From assembly GCF_000270305.1 (NCBI RefSeq), contig NC_015737.1, positions 1,364,501-1,428,500 of the forward strand: a DNA stretch of 64,000 nt. Reading direction: 5' to 3'. Below, in pieces: positions 59,672 to 64,000 of the stretch. Positions within the stretch are counted from its first letter, which is position 1. Every line of letters starts with the position of its first letter. Position numbers and translations under genes: made by a program. This DNA comes from Clostridium sp. SY8519. GTDB taxonomy: Bacteria; Bacillota; Clostridia; Lachnospirales; Lachnospiraceae. Below the pieces are notes generated by a model that worked only from the letters and a program-made list of their open reading frames with translations, was not told where the DNA came from and did not search any database.

Positions 59672-62155
59672 ATGAATTATGGAAAGAAACAGATAAAAAA
59701 GAGAAAAGAAGATCTGTCCTCGCCGGACCGGTCGCTGAACAACCGGATTTCCATCTGGGTGGTGCGGATTATCATTCTGGCCATTGCATTTACGGCAGCG
59801 CTGCTGATCGTCCGGGGTATTATCTACGCCAAAACAGTCGCAGCGGACGCGCCGTCGGTTTCCACCGTGGAACATCCGGTCAGCAGGACCACCAAAGTGC
59901 TGGATACGGACGGAAAAGTAATTGCCCGTTTCAGTATGCAGGATCTGTCCGTCCGGAAGATCGATTCCTCACAGATGCCGAAGCAGCTCAAAGATGCCTT
60001 TGTCTCTTATGTGGACCCGGATTTTTATGAGCATGAGGGGATCCGCATGCAGAATATGGTCAGCTATGTGATCCGCGGAGAGCTGTACAGTGATTATAAC
60101 GATACCGACGCAACGATTTCCGAGCATCTGATTAACAATACCATCTATTTCGGCGTTACCAGTGATTCCAGCTCCAAAGCAGTCAGACAGCGGCTGCAGC
60201 GCCAGTATATGGCTGCCCGCCTGGAACAGGAACATACGAAACAGTGGATTCTGGAAAATTACCTGAATACCGTGATGCTGGGCAATGATACCGTGGGGAT
60301 TGAGGCGGCTTCCGAACGCTATTTCGGGAAAGCGGCCAAAGATCTGAACCTGACGGAAATCAGCGCGCTGGCAGCCTGCTCCGGGGAACCGGAGGCACGC
60401 AATCCCCTGGATCATCCGGAGGTCAATCAGGAATACAGAAAAAAAGTCCTTCAGGCGATGTACAGGAAGGGATGCATCACAAAGAGCCAGTACCAGAATT
60501 CACGGGAAGAGGACATCGCGGATTATGTCACCCGGGCCAATAAATACGGCCAGGATAACAGCGCGGATGAGGAGGCCTTTGCTCTGGCGCTGAAGGATCA
60601 GGTGATCGCGGATCTGGAGACCCAGCTGAAGTGCAGTCAGGAACAGGCGGAACACTACCTGTATCTGGGCGGCATGACCGTATATTCCACCATGGACTCC
60701 GGAATACAGAAAATCTGCCGCAGGGCAGTGAACCGGGCCGCTAATTACAGCGAAAGCAGTGTATCGGTGCATTATACGCTTTCCATCCGGCAGAAAGACG
60801 GCAAAGTGCGTAATTATACGGAAGCGAATATGCGCAGCTGGTACCGCTCCGAAGGCAGGGAAAACGAGGCACTGAGCTATCCGGATCATAGGTCCGCCAG
60901 GGAGGCGGTGCGGGTCTACCGGCAGGCGATGCTGACCAAGGGGGACAGACTCATCGGAGAAAATCTGATCCTTACGCCGGAGCCGCAGGCCAGTCTGGTG
61001 CTGACCAGCCAGAGTACCGGGGAAGTCAAGGCAATGATCGGAGGAAGAAACATATCCGAAGACGTTCCGGGCTACATCAACCGGGCAACCGATACTTATT
61101 ACAGCCCGGGCAATATCGCGGATATTTTCAGTATCTACGCGCCGGCGCTGGACAGCGGGAAATACACCCTCTCCAGCATCCCGACGGCCACAGGCGGAAC
61201 CGCCGCCTCGGGAGATGTGGACAACATTGACAACGTCATGGCTTCCAACGGCACCAGCCTGACCGTGCGCAGCGGGATCCGCCAGGAAAGCCAGGCGGCA
61301 GCGGCCTATGTGCTCAAGGGAGTCACACAGGAAATCAGTTTTGAAAGTCTGGAAAAATATGTGTTTGCCCGCCGTGGAGACAGCGCTTCCTACCGTTCCT
61401 CCGGGGAAATCCTGGGAAAAGCGTCCCTGATGGAAATCAACGCGGCATACGGCGCCATAGCCGCCAGAGGGGTCTATACCAAAACCGCCTTTTACAGCAA
61501 GGTCTTTGACCGGGACGGGCGTCCGGTGCTGGATGTGTCCGCGGATGCCAAGCGAAGCACGACCGTTATGAAGGACACGACCGCGTTTCTGCTGACCAAG
61601 GCCATGCAGGAAACGGTAACCACGGGAATCGCCAGAAATTCAGGAATCAAAGGAATGACGGCCGCCGCCCAGCAGGGCGCGAGCACGGATGAAAGCGCCT
61701 GGTGGTTTGCCGGGTTTACGCCGTATTACACCTGTACGGTGTGGAGCGGCAAGGATGGCGGACAGCCGATACATGACAATATCTCCGCTTCCCTGATCTG
61801 GAAGCAGGTGATGCAGCAGGTCAGCAGGGGACAGAAGGATATGGACTTCACCCGGCCGGACGGCATCGTCAGCGAGGAGATCTGCAGGGATTCCGGGCTC
61901 CTGGCGATCGAGGGGGTCTGCCAGGATACCTACAGCGAATATTACGCTGCCGGTACGGAACCGTCGGAAAAATGCAACCTCCACGAAACGGCCATCATCT
62001 GTAAAGATTCCGGGTTTCTGGCCGGACCCTACTGTCCGGAAGCGTCCAAGGTCAAAGAGGTGTTTGTCCGGGATTCTTCCAGAAAGGGGAAGAAAATGCC
62101 GACAAAAGTATGTACGCTGCACACCGCAGAGAATACAGCAAAGAAGAAAAAGTAA
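59672..62155 (+). CDS. Class A PBP-like protein with degenerate active sites in both domains
   Basis: An 827-residue protein with the class A PBP layout: cytosolic basic tail, one membrane helix (30-50), glycosyltransferase-51 domain (75-265), transpeptidase domain (430-710) and Cys-rich C-terminus. The GT catalytic Glu is missing: motif 1 reads VDPDFYEHEG (Val114 for Glu), and motif 2, normally GxSTxxQQ, reads DATISEHL; motif 4 (WILENYLN) is kept. In the transpeptidase the usual PGSxxK reads PGNIAD (Asn481 for Ser, Asp484 for Lys) and KTG reads MTA (662-664), although AWWFAGFTPYYT is kept. So both reactions are probably lost while the fold remains. No good ribosome binding site precedes ATG 59672. 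It may be a structural or regulatory partner of active PBPs. Confidence 0.9.
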   Translation: MNYGKKQIKKRKEDLSSPDRSLNNRISIWVVRIIILAIAFTAALLIVRGIIYAKTVAADAPSVSTVEHPVSRTTKVLDTDGKVIARFSMQDLSVRKIDSSQMPKQLKDAFVSYVDPDFYEHEGIRMQNMVSYVIRGELYSDYNDTDATISEHLINNTIYFGVTSDSSSKAVRQRLQRQYMAARLEQEHTKQWILENYLNTVMLGNDTVGIEAASERYFGKAAKDLNLTEISALAACSGEPEARNPLDHPEVNQEYRKKVLQAMYRKGCITKSQYQNSREEDIADYVTRANKYGQDNSADEEAFALALKDQVIADLETQLKCSQEQAEHYLYLGGMTVYSTMDSGIQKICRRAVNRAANYSESSVSVHYTLSIRQKDGKVRNYTEANMRSWYRSEGRENEALSYPDHRSAREAVRVYRQAMLTKGDRLIGENLILTPEPQASLVLTSQSTGEVKAMIGGRNISEDVPGYINRATDTYYSPGNIADIFSIYAPALDSGKYTLSSIPTATGGTAASGDVDNIDNVMASNGTSLTVRSGIRQESQAAAAYVLKGVTQEISFESLEKYVFARRGDSASYRSSGEILGKASLMEINAAYGAIAARGVYTKTAFYSKVFDRDGRPVLDVSADAKRSTTVMKDTTAFLLTKAMQETVTTGIARNSGIKGMTAAAQQGASTDESAWWFAGFTPYYTCTVWSGKDGGQPIHDNISASLIWKQVMQQVSRGQKDMDFTRPDGIVSEEICRDSGLLAIEGVCQDTYSEYYAAGTEPSEKCNLHETAIICKDSGFLAGPYCPEASKVKEVFVRDSSRKGKKMPTKVCTLHTAENTAKKKK

Positions 62156-62176
62156 AATAAAAAAATATTTTGCGCA

Positions 62177-62239
62177 GAGCTATGGGGGCGAAGTTTTTCG
62201 CGGTTTCCGTATGAAAACCGATGTTCCCATAGCTTTTTT
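62177..62239 (+). terminator. Terminator after the PBP-like gene
   Basis: AGCTATGGG (62177-62185) pairs with CCCATAGCT (62225-62233), followed by TTTTTTT. The loop contains further GGTTT/AAACC pairing. Confidence 0.85.
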
Positions 62240-62307
62240 TGTAAATAATGCACAAAAACATGCGTTCGAAAAGCGCCGGTTGTTTCGATTCCAAACGGGT
62301 GGATATT

Positions 62308-62381
62308 TGTGGACAAAGTGAATAACTATGTGTATAACTGGGAGAAAAAGGGAAATATTCAGAGAAAAGGATTGTGGATAA
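62308..62381. promoter_or_regulatory. Cluster of three DnaA-box-like sites
   Basis: On the minus strand: TTATCCACA at 62373-62381 (exact consensus), TTATACACA at 62329-62337 and TTGTCCACA at 62308-62316 (one mismatch each). An AT-rich stretch follows to 62430. The rest of the 410-base gap (62156-62566) holds the terminator, this cluster and the promoter of the next gene. No dnaA, dnaN or gidA is nearby, so an origin is not claimed. Confidence 0.5.
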
Positions 62382-62528
62382 CATCTGATAAAAAAATGAG
62401 AATAATTTTAAGAAAGTAGTTGATTTTTCCGGCTTTGGTAATGTTGCATAGTCTGGAAACCGACGGAACCGGAGGGGATTTTTCCGGCCGGTTTCCTGGA
62501 GGCGGAACCGGGGGCCCGGGGCAGTGTC

Positions 62529-62557
62529 TTGACGGAACCTGGCATTTATTGTATAAA
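62529..62557 (+). promoter_or_regulatory. Promoter giving an almost leaderless mRNA
   Basis: TTGACG (62529-62534), 17 bases, TATAAA (62552-62557). The ATG of the next gene is at 62567, so transcription would begin within about five bases of the start codon. There is no ribosome binding site between. Confidence 0.7.
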
Positions 62558-62566
62558 AAGTAAAGT

Positions 62567-63286
62567 ATGATAGAAAAAATAAAATTAGCGGGTATCAGCT
62601 TCGCTGCAGGCGGTATGAACGACTATCTGCAGGAAGTAGAGACTTACCTGAATAACGAGGAACTGAATAGTATCGAATTCATCAGCGCGAATTCCATGGC
62701 GAAGGCTTCCGATAATCCGGCCATGCAGGAATGCTTTGACCGGCTGGATCTGCTGATCCCGGCGGATGAACTGCTGATCAGCGAACTGACGGAAGCAACG
62801 GGACGCCCGGTGGAACTGGTGCGCCCGGAGGATCTGCTCCATCAGATGATCCGGCTGATTGCCAGAGAATCCAAGAACATCTACCTTCTGATGCAGAATG
62901 ATAGGTACCGGGAGGAAATGCAGGAGATGCTCCATGAGGCATACGGGGATCAGGTGTCTGTTGTCGGCGTGGACAGCATGGATGCGGAATCCGGGGATCT
63001 GGTTGATACAGTGAATGAGATCAATGTGGTGGAACCGGATGTGGTGTTCGCGGTTCTGGAATGTCCCGGCCGGGAAGCGTTTTTCCTGAAGTACGGGCGC
63101 ATGATCAACGCAAAGCTCTGGCTGACCGTGTCCTTTGAGAACATTTCGGTAGGCGACAAGAAGTCGGAAAGCCCGTTCCGGCGTTTCCTGACTTCCCGAA
63201 AGATCCGGCGCCAGATCCAGAATTCCGAGGAGGCAGAGACAGCCGCGCCTCCGGAAGACACAGCGGAGCAGGAAACAGAAGAGTAG
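62567..63286 (+). CDS. TagA/WecG/CpsF-like glycosyltransferase family protein (GT26-like)
   Basis: A 239-residue protein. The N-terminal KIKLAGISFAAGGMNDYLQE and the RESKNIYLLMQNDRYREEMQ segment followed by VVEPDVVFAVLECPGREAFF correspond to the GT26 pattern (two Rossmann-like halves, with the PD-hLLVALG-PxQE motif). Here the usual ALGxPKQE is altered to VLECPGREAF, so activity is uncertain. The C-terminal 50 residues are basic, then very acidic (Glu/Pro/Ala). GT26 enzymes add ManNAc in wall teichoic acid or enterobacterial common antigen. No teichoic acid genes lie here. Leaderless start is likely. Confidence 0.75.
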   Translation: MIEKIKLAGISFAAGGMNDYLQEVETYLNNEELNSIEFISANSMAKASDNPAMQECFDRLDLLIPADELLISELTEATGRPVELVRPEDLLHQMIRLIARESKNIYLLMQNDRYREEMQEMLHEAYGDQVSVVGVDSMDAESGDLVDTVNEINVVEPDVVFAVLECPGREAFFLKYGRMINAKLWLTVSFENISVGDKKSESPFRRFLTSRKIRRQIQNSEEAETAAPPEDTAEQETEE

Positions 63287-63650
63287 AAAACGGATCCATA
63301 TCGGATCCATATACATATACAAAATTCATATACAGAAGATTTTTCCGGCAGCCTTGGGCTGCCGGTTTGTTTTTTCGGGATGGCAGCCCTTGCAGTCTGT
63401 ACAGCCGTCTCGCTTTTTCGGGCGGCGGTCCGTGGAACAGGAAGCGGGGCAGTCTGCCCGCTTCTGTACAGTTCTGTACAGCCTTGTGCAGCCGGCGCAT
63501 CCGATTATTTGGGGGGAATTGCATAAAAATAAGCAAATTCCTCTTTACTTTTTTTGTACTATTGCTTAATATAGAGAATAGCAGAAGGTAAGACAAGGGA
63601 AATTTACTAAAATTAATTGTGAAAAATGTCCAAATTGGAGGCGCCGAAAT
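63287..63650. other. Intergenic region before the CdaR-like gene
   Basis: It has repeats of ATATACATATAC-type sequence, a terminator at 63345 and then about 270 bases without a gene. The final part is AT-rich and likely contains the promoter of the last gene, but no clean pair of boxes was found. Confidence 0.45.
63345..63375 (+). terminator. Terminator after the TagA-like gene
   Basis: CCGGCAGCC-TTG-GGCTGCCGG followed by TTTGTTTTTT; perfect 9-bp stem. Confidence 0.88.
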
Positions 63651-64000
63651 ATGATATCAAATCAGATACTTCAGAATACAATCGATGGTCTGAAAGACAT
63701 TACGCATATTGATTTCTGCCTGATTGACACAGAGGGCAAGGTGTTAGCCAGCACATTCCAGGACACGGACAAATATCTTGCTCCGGCGAAAGCATTTGTA
63801 GATTCACCGGCAGACAGCCAGGTGGTATCCGGCTGTCAGTTTTTCAAAGTATTTGACGAATACCAGATGGAATATGTGCTTCTTGCCAACGGGGAAGGGG
63901 AGAATCTCTACACAATCGGAAAGATTGCGGCATTTCAGATCCAGAATCTTTTAGTTGCCTACAAAGAGCGGTTCGATAAAGATAATTTTATCAAGAATCT
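63651..64000 (+). CDS. CdaR/PucR-type regulator, N-terminal part cut by the window edge
   Basis: ATG 63651 follows GGAGG by nine bases. The visible 116 residues begin MISNQILQNTIDGLKDITHI and form the N-terminal sensory domain found in CdaR-like (sugar diacid / PucR C-terminal HTH) regulators of Lachnospiraceae, with DFCLIDTEGKVLASTF and GKIAAFQIQNLLVAYKERFD. The expected GGDEF-like and C-terminal helix-turn-helix parts lie beyond the window, so the assignment rests on the N-terminus only. Confidence 0.7.
   Translation, partial: MISNQILQNTIDGLKDITHIDFCLIDTEGKVLASTFQDTDKYLAPAKAFVDSPADSQVVSGCQFFKVFDEYQMEYVLLANGEGENLYTIGKIAAFQIQNLLVAYKERFDKDNFIKN

Noticed and set aside
62308..62430. Chromosomal origin of replication
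   Set aside because: Only three box-like sites and no dnaA, dnaN, recF or gidA nearby, so the cluster is reported only as a binding-site candidate.

Overview
The window reads as a mid-GC Clostridia chromosome, most likely Lachnospiraceae. This is inferred from gene content and order (type III glutamine synthetase, tandem feoA genes with feoB and a Cys-rich partner, a CIRCE element, a hprK-murB-rapZ-whiA run, LPxTG pilins), not from a marker gene. The left 16 kb is AT-richer, repeat-rich and accessory. The rest is more GC-rich, mostly ordinary chromosome with one surface-pilus island.

Region by region: 1-2.26 kb holds the end of an unknown protein and two related helix-turn-helix/membrane proteins, the second broken by two single-base frameshifts. 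2.26-7.63 kb is a pile of insertion sequences: an old IS66-type element whose tnpA is split by an IS256-type element and whose tnpB is cut by a second IS66-type element in the other orientation. 7.63-16.5 kb looks like the right part of an integrative element: an orphan SOS-type promoter, an XRE/ImmA pair with its own palindromic operator, a zinc-ribbon protein, a MazF-type toxin, a large thioester/VaFE-repeat wall-anchored adhesin, an excisionase and a tyrosine integrase. No conjugation genes are present.

16.5-28 kb carries stress and metal genes: a CIRCE-controlled hsp20, a Na/Pi cotransporter, an ArsR-type zinc sensor with a perfect operator plus a stand-alone HMA protein and a P1B-2 Zn/Cd ATPase, the feoA-feoA-feoB-Cys-rich iron locus, and a rhodanese-TtcA fusion. 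28.4-39.7 kb is a sortase-assembled pilus locus: coiled-coil protein, signal peptidase I, VWA-domain tip adhesin, backbone pilin, class C sortase, minor pilin and a second sortase, with a convergent secreted NlpC/P60 protein.

40-64 kb is mostly housekeeping: YbaK, MATE and AEC transporters, FtsH, UvrC, then the tightly packed run hprK - M18 aminopeptidase - murB - rapZ - whiA - lipid kinase - glnN, followed by an acyltransferase, a CvfB-like protein, tRNA-Gln(CUG), a YigZ protein, a class A PBP-like protein whose catalytic motifs are degenerate in both enzymatic domains, a TagA/WecG-like protein with an almost leaderless start, and the first part of a CdaR/PucR-type regulator cut by the window edge.

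The most unusual signals are the double-dead PBP-like protein, the toxin-adhesin pairing inside the integrative remnant, the orphan SOS promoter, the pilus island with its own signal peptidase and long leader, and a structured intergenic RNA candidate near 28.2 kb.
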